From the NCBI GenBank assembly GCA_034440635.1, contig JAOTON010001573.1, forward strand, positions 1 through 64,000: a stretch of 64,000 nt of DNA, written 5' to 3'. Numbering within the stretch: the stretch's first letter is position 1; every line of letters starts with the position of its first letter. The DNA comes from Lepas anatifera. Lineage: Eukaryota; Arthropoda; Thecostraca; Lepadidae. Made by a program: the position numbers and the translations under genes. The notes under the pieces were generated by a model. It worked only from the letters and a program-made list of their open reading frames with translations. It was not told where the DNA came from and ran no database searches. This document shows, piece after piece, positions 21,007-33,200 of the stretch.

Positions 21007-21870
21007 ATGTTCAGACCCCGTTCAAGTTGTTTGGCAGCATTACGTCATCATGGCTGGAGAGGCACTACAGTTACTATGCAGAGCATTGGAGAAATTGCAC
21101 TTTTTCGAAGCTCTAAATAACCTGTTTTAGAACTGTATCAACAAAACTTATATGGCTGAACAGAAAGCTAAAAGATTTTTATTTGTGAAACCATCAGACG
21201 TTTTGCAAAAACTCCAGTGAAGAATATTATTTTTACAAATTTTCCAGAGCATGTCAAAATAAGGACATGTTCAGCACTAACAGCTGTTTGCAGTAAGACT
21301 AATCTCGATTTTGATTGGCTGTTGATTTCTGATCTTTGATTGGCTGTTGGTGGTACCTGCAGCAGAAGACAATAAACACCGGTGATCTTTTGAGCGAAGG
21401 TAAATTTATTTCTCTCGGCTATTAGGTAGGCCTGAGTTGATCAAATAAATGCATGCCCTTTCAACAAATTCTTTGAAGTGTTATAATTTTTTCATTAGAT
21501 TTACGTAAAATACGCTGCTCGCCGTTGAGATCAAGGTTACTGTCAAATGGGTGAAACAAGTTGATTTCGATTTATACTAGATTGGTGCCAAATACGCCCA
21601 AACTTGGTATGTTTCAGCTGATCCTTCCAAAAACTTAGTAGAATCTCCTATAACTTAGTAGGAAAGGGCGGTGACGTCATCATGGGAGGACTATATTTAG
21701 TAGGACACTTGGTTGTACCCGTAGTTAAAGCATGGATAAATGTACTGGATGGGCAACTCTCTCAAATCCCCATTGTTATCGGCGACAGCGCCGCCGCCAC
21801 TGCCACCTAGCGGCCGTCCGGGTGGCAGATAGGACGGCGCGTGACCGAAGCAGTGCCGGTAATAGAGAAG
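21007..21870 (+). repeat. dispersed repeat family, copy 1
   Basis: This stretch recurs as an inverted copy at 29,952-30,670 (first part) and 28,870-29,000 (last part), where it is split by a TTAA element. It has no recognisable coding frame. The end near 21,780-21,860 is GC-rich (GGCGACAGCGCCGCCGCC). Class unknown. Confidence 0.65.
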
Positions 21871-22291
21871 AAACCGCACGTCACCCTTTCCTTATCATTT
21901 TGTGACTATTTATAAAGGTCAGCGAGAGGATGGTGACAATTTAATGTTTTTTTAAACAATCACGGGCATATTGCTTCGTTAAATCGGAACGCAACCCGTA
22001 ACACCTGCACTGTAGGAGGGGGAGGGATTGGTAGGCATCCCCTATGACCTAGGAAACCAAGCTCAGGAAAGATCGCGTTGGGGGGGGGTGCGGACCATAA
22101 TGTTCTTGCCTTCATCCTATTTTCATTGACCTAGGTGATGATCTTCAAGGTCAAACGAGGTAATTCAAGACAAGTCTTGACTGTGCTGGGTAGCCCTTGG
22201 GGAATGCAATGATCATGCCATCTGCAGTGCAACAAGGGCGCCACTTTTAAATGGCAATACCTACTAGGTGGGCGCTAAAATCCTACCGGTG
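21871..22291. other. unassigned sequence
   Basis: Nothing recognisable. A pair of AGGTCA/TGACCT hexamers lies near 22,128-22,160. Confidence 0.3.
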
Positions 22292-22535
22292 CATAGGCGG
22301 ATCCAGGGGGCAAGGGGGACGTGCCCCTATCGACCCTCGGCACCCCCTGAAATGGTCACGGCGCCCCCCTGAAAGGTCGATGGCGCCCCCTGAAAGGTCG
22401 CTTCCATTTTCGAACCCTGAGGGGGAGGGCTGGAAAGCGAAATTTCAGGGGAGCGCCGTGACTATTTCATGAGATGCCGAGTCGATCGGAAGGCACTTTG
22501 CCCCCTCCTTCCTCCCCACCTGGATCCATTGGCAG
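22292..22535 (+). mobile_element. hAT-like MITE, about 245 bp
   Basis: Begins CATAGGCGGATCCAGGGGGC and ends with an imperfect inverse (CACCTGGATCCATTGG). The interior repeats 'GGCGCCCCCTGAAAGGTCG'. It resembles the element at 32,429-32,700, which has an 8-bp duplication. No clear duplication was seen at this copy. Confidence 0.45.
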
Positions 22536-22974
22536 ATGCAAGGGGATTCCGACCATGGCCTCTCCCTCCAAAGCGCTGGTGTGGTGGGGTAAACTAGCTT
22601 TTGGTCCCCCTAACGCCGGAGAAATATTTGGAAGGTGTTTACACTAGGTCTGTAGAGCAAAAAAATCGCTCCCATCCCCCTCAGAAGAGCGATCATCGAA
22701 AGGTAGCTTATACTAGGTCTATCGAGCACCCGTATTGCACGTCGCCCATGGAGAGAGCAGAAATGGGTTTGCACCCCCAAAACTCGGGACTAAGTCCGCC
22801 CCTGCCCGGATTCGCGTATGGCCGAAGGTCGATGGCGGAGAACCTGCACTCACTGGATCCGCGCATGCTACTTACAGATCCCCACTTCCCAAACCATGGC
22901 ACGGGAGCAAACAGATCCAGAACAAACAATCGTTTCGTTTCGTTACATTTGCCAATTGGCCTGGAGGAAGTATC

Positions 22975-23127
22975 ACAGGTCACCAGTGTCAAAAACAGTA
23001 TTTTTACGATAATTTTTTAACCTAATCAAGCTCGAGCGCTGAATTGAACGGCATCGTATATTGCTGATCATTGGCTTTCACTTGATATACAAGTTACTTT
23101 TGTGACGGTGACGAAATGCTGCCCTCA
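22975..23127 (-). mobile_element. fragment of the AGGTCA-rich MITE
   Basis: Matches the internal part of copy 3 (about 23,655-23,790), for example 'CAAAAACAGTATTTT' and 'GAGCGCTGAA', with many substitutions. Both ends are missing. Confidence 0.55.
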
Positions 23128-23165
23128 TCCCAAACTTGAAAGAATTTCCCGCACCTAGGGTTTAA

Positions 23166-24212
23166 CCCTCGCCCCCACCGGGGGCCATCGATGGCCCCCT
23201 AAGGTTGTTCCGGGATAGCAGAAAAACGAAGAGGCGCAGCATCGCGGTTGAGGGTTCTACCTCTCACTGCATCATTTTGCCACCATCCCTGAAATTTTTT
23301 TACCCCGGGTCACCCAAGGTCAGGTCACCAGACGAGGTCAACGAAGGTCACTTCACTTCAACTTTAGAGCTCTGCAAGAGCTACATTTCGGAAGTCGATC
23401 GATTTGAAACTTCCTACACTTTATGGCCCCTCCAGGGTCTAAAAGGTGTATATCCGGGATTTTTCGATTTCGTGCCCTGAGTTCAGGTTCACGAGGTGAC
23501 CTCTCCCATTGAAAAAGCATGGGGAAAAGCTGTCTTATGATCTAAAAGTCACAAAAGCGATTGGAAATGCTCAGCTTGGTCAGAAAAGCGTTCTTGGACA
23601 CCCTTTCACGGATTCCAGGGGCCATATTTGCCCCTTTGACCTCTCCAAGGTCATCCAAGGTCAGCAGGGTTCAAAAACAGTATTTTGCAATAACTTTTGA
23701 CCTAATTAAGCTAGAGCGCTGAAACAAACACCATCGTGTTTGTCTCGTCATTGGCTTTCATTTGATATACGGCAAGGTCACTTTCTGACCTTCCGTGACC
23801 TCAGGTCATCTTAGGTCACGAGGTAACCTCTGGAGGTCAAACCACTGGCGGGAGGTCTTTACGTTTCACATAGCGGAAAAAGTAATTTTCCAAAGAAATT
23901 TTCTAAAGAAATTTTCTATCAAATGTACTTTACCAGACCTCAATAGCTCTAATGGCATAAGAGTTATGGTCAGTTTGCTTAAGCATTGCATATTTGAGTG
24001 AAAAAAGCCGATCTTGACCTAATTTGACCTCTGGAGGTCAAACCATTGACCTGAGCACTAAAACATGTGAAGTAATTTCTTACTGAATTCACGCGAGCTT
24101 GCTATTGCAGTTTGCAGATTTGCGCTAACGCCCATATTTTCAGAGTTAGAGGGGGGCCATCGATGGCCCCCGGTGGGGCGAAGGTGGCGCTGGACCCCCG
24201 GTGGGGCGCGGG
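23166..24212 (-). mobile_element. TTAA MITE with AGGTCA clusters, copy 3
   Basis: 1,047 bp, inverted relative to copies 1 and 2. It is flanked by TTAA at 23,162-23,165 and 24,213-24,216. Both ends carry the GGGGGCCATCGATGGCCCCC palindrome. The dense AGGTCA/TGACCT pairs are conserved (for example around 23,318-23,350 and 23,785-23,842). This copy and copy 2 define the family ends. Confidence 0.85.
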
Positions 24213-24216
24213 TTAA

Positions 24217-27139
24217 GACAGCGATCACGTTCCAGGTGGCGCCCTCGCCAGTTTAGAGCGCTGATGGTCTGTGGTATAGGCGGCGCGTGTCCGCCGGCAT
24301 ACGCATAATACACATCCGTCAATACCCTGGAAATGAACATCAACATAACGAAGTCTTAGCGTCCCATCCCCCACGCTGATTAGACCGATTAGTGTTTCAC
24401 TTTACAGCTAGGCAGTCTGCATTCTGTATTTCTTACCTATCTGGCAGCTTATCCCACAGTAGTCGATTAGCGAGGTTTGAGACGAGAAGGTCCTATCTAT
24501 ATGCGGCCGGCACACGAAAACACGAAAGCTTAGTGTCATACTGCTTGGAAGCCCCCAGTCGCTGTGAGCGCCCAATAACTCGACCCCTTCACCTTTAACC
24601 GTCCGGTATAGTCCCTTATATAAGTTTGCGCGTAAGCGATTTGGAGGGATGTTCGGGAGAGAGCGATCGCGCGGAGTTCCGCGCCGGCGGAGGTTAGCGC
24701 GTATCATCTGGGGCAATCTGAGGCGGCGGTGAATGCCTCTGGCGACCATAGTAAATAGGCGCTAAGGCTAAAATTCCCATAGAATACGGTGCTTTTCTCG
24801 CCGTAGTAAACTCACCGTCATAGGTTACAGCCTGCTGACTGCTGTACGGTGTCGGATTTCCTGGCCGACTATGGGGGGAGGGGATGAGAGGAAGACACGG
24901 CCCCGCGCTGGGAGGTGAGGTGACGATAAAAGTGCTCGGATAGGATAAAGGGAAAAACCTTATCCGTAAACGACAATTTATAAGTGGGATTTCCAAATAA
25001 ATGAGGCATACATGTGAAACCGATATGATTTGGCTTACTCCGAATGCGTTTTTATGTTAAGCCTAACTCAAGTCAATTTATCTGGGCAGGACACGGGCTT
25101 CACGAAACACACTTTTTCCTCGTTGTACTACGGTGTCATTGGTTTAGTCGGAGCACTGGGGAGAGATGAGCCGGGCTGGCTCCAAAAAGCCTGGCTCGGG
25201 GAGTGCATTTAGTGCCGCTTTTGCATTCCGCCTATGAATTTGGCCCCATTTTCCTTATCTTTCTGCCTTTCAAACAGCACCAGATATTTAAGAATCCTCA
25301 CGCTCACAGTTCAGGGAGAACTGCTCGATCCCTGGCGTTCCAGCCTCGACGCGACCGCTCGGGGACGGTGAGTAGTACGAAACGTGAGATACGTCCTGGG
25401 GCGAACAACATTGTTTATTGGAGGGCAGTTAGCATTACGGCTGGTGATCCACTGCCACAGCTGCAGTGATCTACGCTTCTATTTGCCTGTGTCTCTTCTG
25501 AGGATTACCCTGTGAGATGTCGGGAGTTTGTGGGCCTCGATTATTATCATAAATACATGTTTTGTCGAACGCAAGCCATATAACTTGGATTCACTGACAT
25601 TTCCGATATCTTTTTGTTACTTTAAAAGAATCATACAGGCTTCCGCGCTGTCTTCCGCGCTGTTGAGAAGACGCGGAAAGTTAGCGCGTAAGACGGCGAG
25701 TTACGACACTACTTCCGCCACAACTTAGCTGCGCGCCGATGGATCCCTCCAAAAGCCCCTGCGCGCTAACTTACGCCCCCGCGCAGCTGCGCGCTGTCTA
25801 CCGCGCGTCCGGATCCCCCAGCCACTGACTGTTAAAGACTGGTTTTAATCACGCCAATGCACGCGCGTAAATAGGGCGATAACAAGGGAGATAACATGCA
25901 CAGCACTTCGCCGAAAGCGAGGCAGCACACACACAACAACCACAAACGTAATTCACATCTGACGATGGGAGGCGTCAGCCTTGGCGGTGGACTCAGGGAT
26001 ATTGAATTATATACACACGGATCCTGCGCAAACTTCTGGGCCGTTAGATCCTGTTCCGGTACCTGGGTGAAAATAACAGCGAACAGTTGCTTGACATATA
26101 AATATAGAAATGGTGTTACTATTCAATATACAAGTCATAGTAACACATCACTCATGCTCCATGCTGACACACAGCGTGAAGAAAATTTAACCGAATGATC
26201 TCGTCCATGTCCTTCCGCCGAAGAGTCTGTTTCGGTCGCTCGGCGTGTCCGTCTGTGAGAGTCGGTCTGTTTATCTGATAGTGACGCCCCACTTAGTTGT
26301 ACGCACGCATACCCCTCGGCACGACCGCCTCCTGCCAGGGAACAGAACCCCCTCTGGGAAGTTAAAGAATTCTGCCAAGCGGTCGCGCACCCTCCCAGCA
26401 TGGTGCGAAAAACTGTTGGCACCGAGGCGTCCAGGTGCACACAGGCCACCCTGCTGCCGGTTAACCCCTTCCTCTGGAAGGACGTAGGCACGATCATTCG
26501 AGGCACCGTCCCGGCGGCGTAAAGAGTACCATGGAAAAAATTGGTTGAAATATAACGGGCCATGGTGAACTTGCCTGGACAGTTTGTCCTGGAATGGCCC
26601 TTACATTACAGTTACCAAAACTTATTGGCATGTGCTCACTGATGTGAAAATGCACCAACCTCATACAAAAAGGAAGAATTCGACGTTCAAGAGAGATCAA
26701 TGATACACACTAATTTACAGTGTGTCATCAAACAACTACTAAGGAAGAAAACGTAAGCATGAAGACCATGCAGGCATGCAAGAACAGCTGTACATGCAAC
26801 ATGCAATACATGCATAAAATGTATGTGGTGAAAGTAGGGTTACGTCAGGCAGCAATGCCAACATAGTATTAGTAAAAAATGAATTTAGTAAGAACAGATT
26901 CAGTGAGGCGTAAGTAGCTGAAATTCATTTATCAAATTCAAATGTCGCTGAAATTTAGGGACATAACTGTTGGCCAGGTGCAATGTTAAGGATGGGACAA
27001 TGAGCCATTGGAAAAAAACATGATAGTAAAATTGTGGACTTCTGTAGCGATGATGTTAATTATTTTACTAATTTGGATCAGTTTAGGTAACAAAGATTAT
27101 TTTCTTGAGTTTAACCATAGGGTTGTTTTTCTGACATTG
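24217..27139. other. unassigned sequence
   Basis: No gene, RNA or element boundary that I can support. The part 25,640-25,870 is rich in GCGC/CGCG steps (repeated 'TTAGCGCGTA'-like and 'CCGCGCTGT' words), perhaps an old local duplication. Open frames of up to about 140 codons occur but resemble nothing known to me. Confidence 0.35.
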
Positions 27140-28220
27140 AAGGGAATGTGGATCCATTGTAACATTATTTTAACTCAGACAGCCAAGTTGTAAAGCATGC
27201 CAGAAAACCTGGTACTCTATATATCATTTGTCTTCAAACCCAAAATTTCAGTAGAGAAAAGCTAAAAACTACCTGAAATGCACCTGTAACCTTAGCAGCA
27301 AGCCACAGTTGTCAGCTGTTGGTATGATGACATATGCTGATGTCACTGTGAGCATCACCCAATCAAAGCCCTTGAAGTCTATTGAATATGGCCGGGGAAG
27401 CCAGCAAGTGTTGGGATAAGGTGACCCGGGATGGCATTGCACGAGCGATCCAGGCTAGCATTGATGACGCTGGCCGATCACTCATGAGCGTGCGATGGCT
27501 CCCAGGCCTCATGAGGCAGGAAGAGCGCTACATAGCCCCGCGTAACTTCTGGCCGGCAAGTAGGTATAGTGTGATAAGGAGGCTGGCCACTCTAACAAGA
27601 TTAAAGCTGCTCACGGGGCATTCATGGCTCGCACTGAGTAACATCAGGAAGCATAGCGGCCAGGACCCGATCTGCCCTCTCTGTCGGAGTGCCTGGGAAA
27701 CTATGGAGCACCTCTTATTCGAATGTGAAGAGCTGACGGAAGAGCGCAGGTGGGCGCAATATCGGTATGGAGTGACACTGAGGAGGAGTATGACGGCGGA
27801 GAGTCTCATCGTGAGCACAAATGACGGAGAGAGTCTTATGATACACTGCATTTACACAGCAAGGGTGCGGAAGGAATTAGCGGGAAACCCAGTCATAAGC
27901 GGTCCTTCCTAGAACCTTCCTTCCCCTGACGCATGGCATGCTGTGGTGTATGTTTCGTTAAGGCCGTCAAAGTGTTGACGTTGCATCCAAGGGATGGAGC
28001 CGACCACCCAAGTATCAAGTAAGTAAGTATGGTACTGGTTGCCAGATCATGGCATTATCCACAGACAGATATATCTTTCCCTAGAAGATGATTGAAAAAT
28101 CAAAATATAGAGCTTATTGTACATTTTTCAGACAAATTATGCCTGCTTCCATGATTTTCAGCTAAAAATTACCCTAATTACACTACATTCTAGGATTCAA
28201 CCAAGGTGCCACATTCCCTT
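27140..28220 (+). mobile_element. TA-type MITE, copy C, split by a LINE tail
   Basis: Left end AAGGGAATGTGG and right end GGTGCCACATTCCCTT. Outside the inserted 27,392-28,032 it follows copy A (5,144-5,588) closely: 'CTATTGAATATGG' on the left of the insertion continues as 'GTACTGGTTGCCAGA' on the right. Confidence 0.65.
27392..28032 (+). pseudogene. 5'-truncated non-LTR retrotransposon, 3' end
   Basis: Carries the last about 170 codons of a LINE ORF2: 'TRLKLLTGHSWLALSNIRKH', then a zinc-finger-like 'CPLCRSAWETMEHLLFEC', the usual C-terminus of Jockey/I/R1-type proteins. The frame is open to a stop at 27,910. After it come a short 3' UTR and a tail of AAGT repeats (about 28,014-28,030). It is inserted in a TA-type MITE. 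A short TATGG-like duplication may flank it. 5' truncation is the usual outcome of target-primed reverse transcription. Confidence 0.7.
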
Positions 28221-28869
28221 TAACTGAGAGTACATGCCACATTTGAAGTACCTGTGCTGGGACTTAATAGCAATGATTTTGTTTTTTGGTTGAATTTCAG
28301 TATCGCTCCAAGTTTCCCAAAATGATGATCAAGCCGAGTATGCAAAATCTCATTTTTCTGTTGCAACTGAGGTGCTTACAGCATACACCAGAATGTGACT
28401 AAATAATTTCGATAGTTATGATGTATGGAAGGAATCAAACTGCCTTTATTCTATAAGTACTTGGAAATGAACAAGTTGGAGCAGTATCTTTTAAATGGCC
28501 ATGTCATCATTCTGCATACATGAACCAAATTGGAAAAGAACTCTACAGCACAGCACCAGTCTGCCAAGTAAGGCAAGAGCCCAAACAAGTCACAATTGTG
28601 GCATTCAATTAAGTATATACCTATCTATCCTTGGTCCCACTACCCTGTGGCTTGCGCGCAACAGGGCATGGAGGAGGACCAGACATTCCCGACAATATAT
28701 AGTTTAATGGCGGTTCTCTGACCGAATTCACCCACCAAATTACCAAAACACGTTTCTTAAAATAACTACACGTATTCAATACATTCTAAACAGCCCAATA
28801 TAACACAGCTATTCACGTTTTCAACGCGAGACGCACACTCACCGTCAATACTCCACACGTTAAAAATGG
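28221..28869. other. unassigned sequence
   Basis: Nothing recognisable on either strand. Confidence 0.3.
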
Positions 28870-29000
28870 CGACGCCCGGCCGCTGTCCTATCTGCCACAA
28901 AGTCTGCCACCATGGCGCTAGTGTCGCACACTCTATTTGGCCCCGCCGCTGTCGCCTGTGAGGGGCGAGTTGCCCGTCCAGTACAGTAGTCCATGGTTAA
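28870..29000 (-). repeat. dispersed repeat family, copy 2 (distal part)
   Basis: Inverse of about 21,725-21,860. It shares 'GTACTGGACGGGCAACTC' and 'GGCAGATAGGAC'. It is separated from its other part by the TTAA element at 29,001-29,951. Confidence 0.6.
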
Positions 29001-29951
29001 AGTACCCTGAACATGTTGAGCTTCAATATTTGAAGCAGGGTATAAAGTATGATTTCCTGTTTCTGTTTGAAAGATAAATGCCCTCTAAAATTTGAAGAAC
29101 AGAAATAAGCCAGGTAGAAAGACGAAAAGTTTGTTTCATGGCCCAAAATTTTGTTCTGGAAAATGGTCTCAAGCATTCCCATAATTGGGAATGGGTGTTC
29201 CCATCTATGGGTCAAGCATTCCCATTTATGGCACTGTTACCATTTTTAAGTCACACCAATTACAGTTTTCTCCCACTGATTGATGACGATAGCCACCCTT
29301 TTGGGTAGTGTGCCCTTTTGGTTGACAGGATGCAATCTCAGAGGGCTGCCCCCTACTAAAATCCTAGATCCATCACTTTGCATTGGTGCCCCATAAGGGA
29401 TATAAATGTGCATTCCTGCACAGCACAAAGATGTGAAAAACCATTTCCAATTTGCCAGAAGACTCCACTGCAAGGACAATGGTCCAATCCAAGTCTGCCA
29501 AACATAGAATAAGCTGTGTCTTTTGCACAGATGGATGCACACTGGGTGATCAGGGTGTGTGTGTATGTTTTTTAACTGATTGATTATATGCATCCAAGTT
29601 TCTGATAATATCTTGTATTTTTTGTCACAAGAAAGTTGACTCGTTTTGTTTTCTCTAGCATGGATGAACTATGGAAGCACTGCCACAGAGGTACAGTAGA
29701 AATATCACAGATTGTGTCCACCACAAAAGAACAGGTTGCTGAAATGCAAACTGTTCTTCTCAGTGCCCAATCCTGGTCCAAATGGGTCATCAGCAACTAT
29801 TCTGGAAACTTTTTCAGTCCTGATTATTAATGCTAAAATGCATCAATTAAGAGCTTTGGAAATAGTTATCATGGGAATGATGTCATGCAAAGAAAATAAG
29901 GTTATTCCCAAGAGATAGCATTGCTATTGCTTTGAGTAGAACCAGGGTACT
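29001..29951. mobile_element. TTAA-flanked element, 951 bp
   Basis: TTAA at 28,997-29,000 and 29,952-29,955. The ends are AGTACCCTG and its exact inverse CAGGGTACT. It interrupts the inverted copy of the 21,007-21,870 repeat, which gives an independent check of both borders. The inside has no frame I recognise. The TTAA target suggests piggyBac-type mobilisation, but the ends do not start with CCC as in the other TTAA family here. Confidence 0.65.
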
Positions 29952-30670
29952 TTAACTACGGGTACAACCAAGTTTCCTACTAAATATAGTCCTCCCATGA
30001 TGACGTCACCGCCCTTTCCTACTAAGTCATAGGAGATTCTACTAAGTTTTTGAAGGGTCAGCTGGAACATACCAAGTTTGGGCGTATTTGGCACCAATCT
30101 AGTATAAATCGAAATCAACTTGTTTCACCCATTTGACAGTAACCTTGATCTCAACGGCGAGCAGCGTATTTTACGTAAATCTAATGAACAAATTATAACG
30201 CTTCAAAGAATTTGTTGAAAGGGCATGCATTTATTTGATCAACTCAGGCCTCCTTAATAGCCGAGAGAAATAAATTTACCTTCGCTCAAGAGATCACCGA
30301 TGTTTATTGTCTTCTGCTGCAGGTACCACCAACAGCCAATCAAAGGTCAGAAATCAACAGCCAATCAAAATCGAGATTAGTCTTACTGCAAACAGCTGTT
30401 AGTGCTGAACCTGTCCTTATTTTGACACGCTCTGGAAAATTTGTAAAAATAATATTCTTCACTGGAGTTTTTGCAAAACGTCTGATGGTTTCACAAATAA
30501 AAATCTTTTAGCTTTCTGTTCAACCATATAAGTTCTGTTGATACAGTTCTGAAATAGGTTATTTAGAGCTTCGAAAAAGTGCAATTTCTCCAATGCCCTG
30601 CATAGTAACTCTAGTGCCCCTCCAGCCATGATGACGTAATGCTGCCAAACAACTTGAACGGGGTCTGAGT
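29952..30670 (-). repeat. dispersed repeat family, copy 2 (main part)
   Basis: Inverse complement of 21,007-21,725, with long nearly identical stretches such as 'CAGCCAATCAAAATCGAGAT'. It lacks the SINE found beside copy 1. Confidence 0.7.
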
Positions 30671-31086
30671 AGAACCATGTTCAACAATGGAGCAAAAATT
30701 GGGCCTCATCTTAGCAATGGTTGATATTTTCCACTGTACTTCTGAGGAAATGTTGCCAATGAACAATGTTTGAATTATTTATTTGAAATGTTACAGGAAT
30801 TTATCTTATTTGTGGCGCCTCAAGGTGAAGAATGACAAGTATTTCATGACGCATGTATGTACATGAAAAATGTTTTTTCTCTAGTTAAATGAAACATCAG
30901 AACTGTTTCTGAGGCTCTTTTTTAAGGTGCTGCAAACCCTTTTATTTGTCTCCAAGATAAGGCCTAACAATTTTTCACATGGATGGACACAAAATAAAAC
31001 CATTATTGATGAGAGAACAACAGTGGTGAATCAATCATGGTTGTATCTTGCTTGGTATAGAAGTAATGGGCGAAAATTTTAATGCC
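30671..31086. other. unassigned sequence
   Basis: Nothing recognisable. Confidence 0.3.
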
Positions 31087-31275
31087 CAGGGGTGCTGCCA
31101 CGGAATTTTTACAGGGGAACGGACCCGGGCTGGTGCTGGCCGGGGCAGGGGAATTGTGAGCATATTTGGTACCTGACAGCATTATTGACGATGAACCGAA
31201 AATTTTGGGAGATGTCCCCCTGGTTGGCCAACAGGGGGATGCGTAGGTACCCTGTCCCACAGCTTTCGGCGCCCA
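31087..31275 (-). mobile_element. hAT-like MITE, copy 1
   Basis: Inverse of 34,638-34,832, with shared 'GACCCGGGCTGGTGCTG' and 'GGTTGGCCAACAGGGGGA'. Its + strand ends are CAGGGGTGCTGCC and GGCGCCCAT. A degenerate TTAATGCC/TTGATTGC may be the old target duplication. Confidence 0.6.
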
Positions 31276-32428
31276 TTTGATTGCCCTTGTGTACGGACAG
31301 CGTATCATCTTTGACCTCGATTGACCTCCAAACAGACTTAACCTAAGCTCAGTGGGCACTATGGATACGTATTCATGACTGCGCAGTGCGTATAAATGAC
31401 TGATCACTATCCAACATTGGCTTTTAGGTCCGACATATCACGCTGAAAGCGAGCGTTCTTCCTATTATAACTTGAAGCTACGTGATAACATCTCCAATAT
31501 TCAGTGTCCTGTTGCGCCCTAGCCTTTGACCTGATATGAAAATGGATGTTGCCTTAGTGAAAGAGCTGGTCCGGCTCTGTCGAATAGCGTTGAGAAAGTG
31601 GTTCCGGCTATTTTGCGTACGGAGATAAGCAAGGTTTTATAGAGCACTGCATTTGATACATTTTAACGTATATGAATTTTTCCCCTCTGGTGACCACAGT
31701 ATTGACCTTACGCAAAAATTCCAGGAGTAACGCCGATTGCATTTCCGGTGACCTTTCGATCGCTTTTTCCGCTTCTTTCTTTGTTTCCGAGATCGAGGGT
31801 GTCATTTTTAACACCCTCCCACCAGGGGGGGGTTCATAGGTGATTCATGCTGGTCACCGGGGCTAGGGTTAAGGGCCAGCATGTATAGTTTTGTTGCTTT
31901 CAGATCATAACTTTGACTTTAATACTGAATTATAATCTCATGAAATCACTTTGGTAATGACTTGATTCTGGCTTAGGTCATCGATATCGAGAAACTCGAT
32001 CTATATTTTATAGGTTTTTTATATCTATATTTTATTGGAACCATCCCCCTTGCACTCGCCAGTGCTTCCCTATAGCCATATTTATACCACTTTTAAGACC
32101 GATTTTGTAATACATGTAGCATTAGGTTCGGCGACCATCGAAGAAGCTTGGATTTTAGTCGGCGACCACAAGCTCACTTTTTAGACCCCTGCTGGGTGGA
32201 GGAGCGAGAAACACCTAAAGGAGCTTTTGGGCAGCAAAATTGTTTCTTTCAGGTTTCCTTCGTGTTTCTCTTTTGCACAGTAAAAAGGAAACACGAAGCC
32301 CTGCCGTTCGCATCCAGCACGTCTAGAAGTGCCGATTCGAGCAAGATATAAACAGTGTCTCTATTGTTTTGGAAATAAGCGGAACAACTCTTACCGAAAC
32401 AAGTCTGCGTAAATGCACGGCTAGTTGC
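31276..32428. other. unassigned sequence, possible relative of the AGGTCA MITE
   Basis: No gene seen. 31,512-31,878 begins 'CCCTAGCCTTTGACC' and ends 'CACCGGGGCTAGGGTTAA', with TGACC words inside, so it may be a diverged TTAA-type MITE. A short inverted pair lies near 32,250-32,300 (GAAACACGAAG and its inverse). Confidence 0.3.
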
Positions 32429-32700
32429 TTTGACGGATCCAGGATTGTCGATAAGGAGGGGGCACCTTCCGGGGGAGCGTCATCCAATTCGGGGGGCGCC
32501 AATGTTGATCGGCAAAACCTATCAGATGGGCGCAAAGTCCTATCGGTGAGTGCCGATTTTCGCATCCTGGAGGGGGTGGGAAGCGACAATTTAGGGCGGC
32601 GCCATTGACCTTTCAGGGGGCACCGTGACCATTTCAGGGGGCGACGAGGTTCAATCAGGGGAGGGTACGTGCCCTCTTGCGCCCCTGGGTCCGCCTATGA
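32429..32700 (+). mobile_element. hAT-like MITE with near-perfect 8-bp duplication
   Basis: 272 bp. CTAGTTGC (32,421-32,428) and TTAGTTGC (32,701-32,708) flank it, 7 of 8 identical. The right end reads GGGTCCGCCTATGA; the left carries the inverse GACGGATCCAGG. The inside has 'CCATTTCAGGGGGCGACGAGG'-type G-rich words shared with 22,292-22,535. Confidence 0.55.
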
Positions 32701-32708
32701 TTAGTTGC

Positions 32709-33200
32709 GTAAAGGTGTGCGTTTTTTTTTTGTTTAGTTAGGATTTGGTGACCTGCATGAAAGTACAAGATCTAGCGGGAAAGCGGAGGATTCATCGCTA
32801 AGCTATGTGAGCCTGGCGGAAACTGAAATCTGCTAACAATCCGAGCCGTGTTGTTCTACCGTGCAGAACGCATACTAGTATGTCGTACGCATGCGCAGCA
32901 CGGTATCTTGTGGTCCATGATACCACAAGTTACCATACTGCGCATGAGTGCGGCACACTATTATGCCTTCTGCCGGGAGAATAACACGACTCCGGAAGCA
33001 CTTGACTAGTACAAAAGCTGCGCATAAAGGACGTACATGAAGGCAAGGCCCTTAAAGCATGAAGTTAAGTGGAGGCCAGATAAGTAATAAGAAAACGTCA
33101 GGTAATGAGAAACACAACTCGGTCATAGTTTTGTTGTCATCGAAAGAAGAAGGTACGCGTCAGCTGCGAATCTTCATCGGTATGTAACTCGTAGTTATTT
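32709..33200. other. unassigned sequence
   Basis: No gene seen. Around 32,865-32,965 there is an imperfect hairpin with ACTTGTGGT-type arms and a GCATGCGCA word. It could be a MITE end or an old promoter; neither is supported. Confidence 0.25.

Noticed and set aside
24408..24996. Two minus-strand open frames of 100-113 codons
   Set aside because: No domain or repeat relation found; lengths are within chance for this base composition.
26135..26563. 142-codon minus-strand open frame
   Set aside because: No recognisable domain, low-complexity-free but random-looking; no splice or polyadenylation context.
32709..33000. Promoter with an NRF-1-like GCATGCGCA word
   Set aside because: One word and a hairpin, with no adjacent gene start or CpG-rich context, are not enough.
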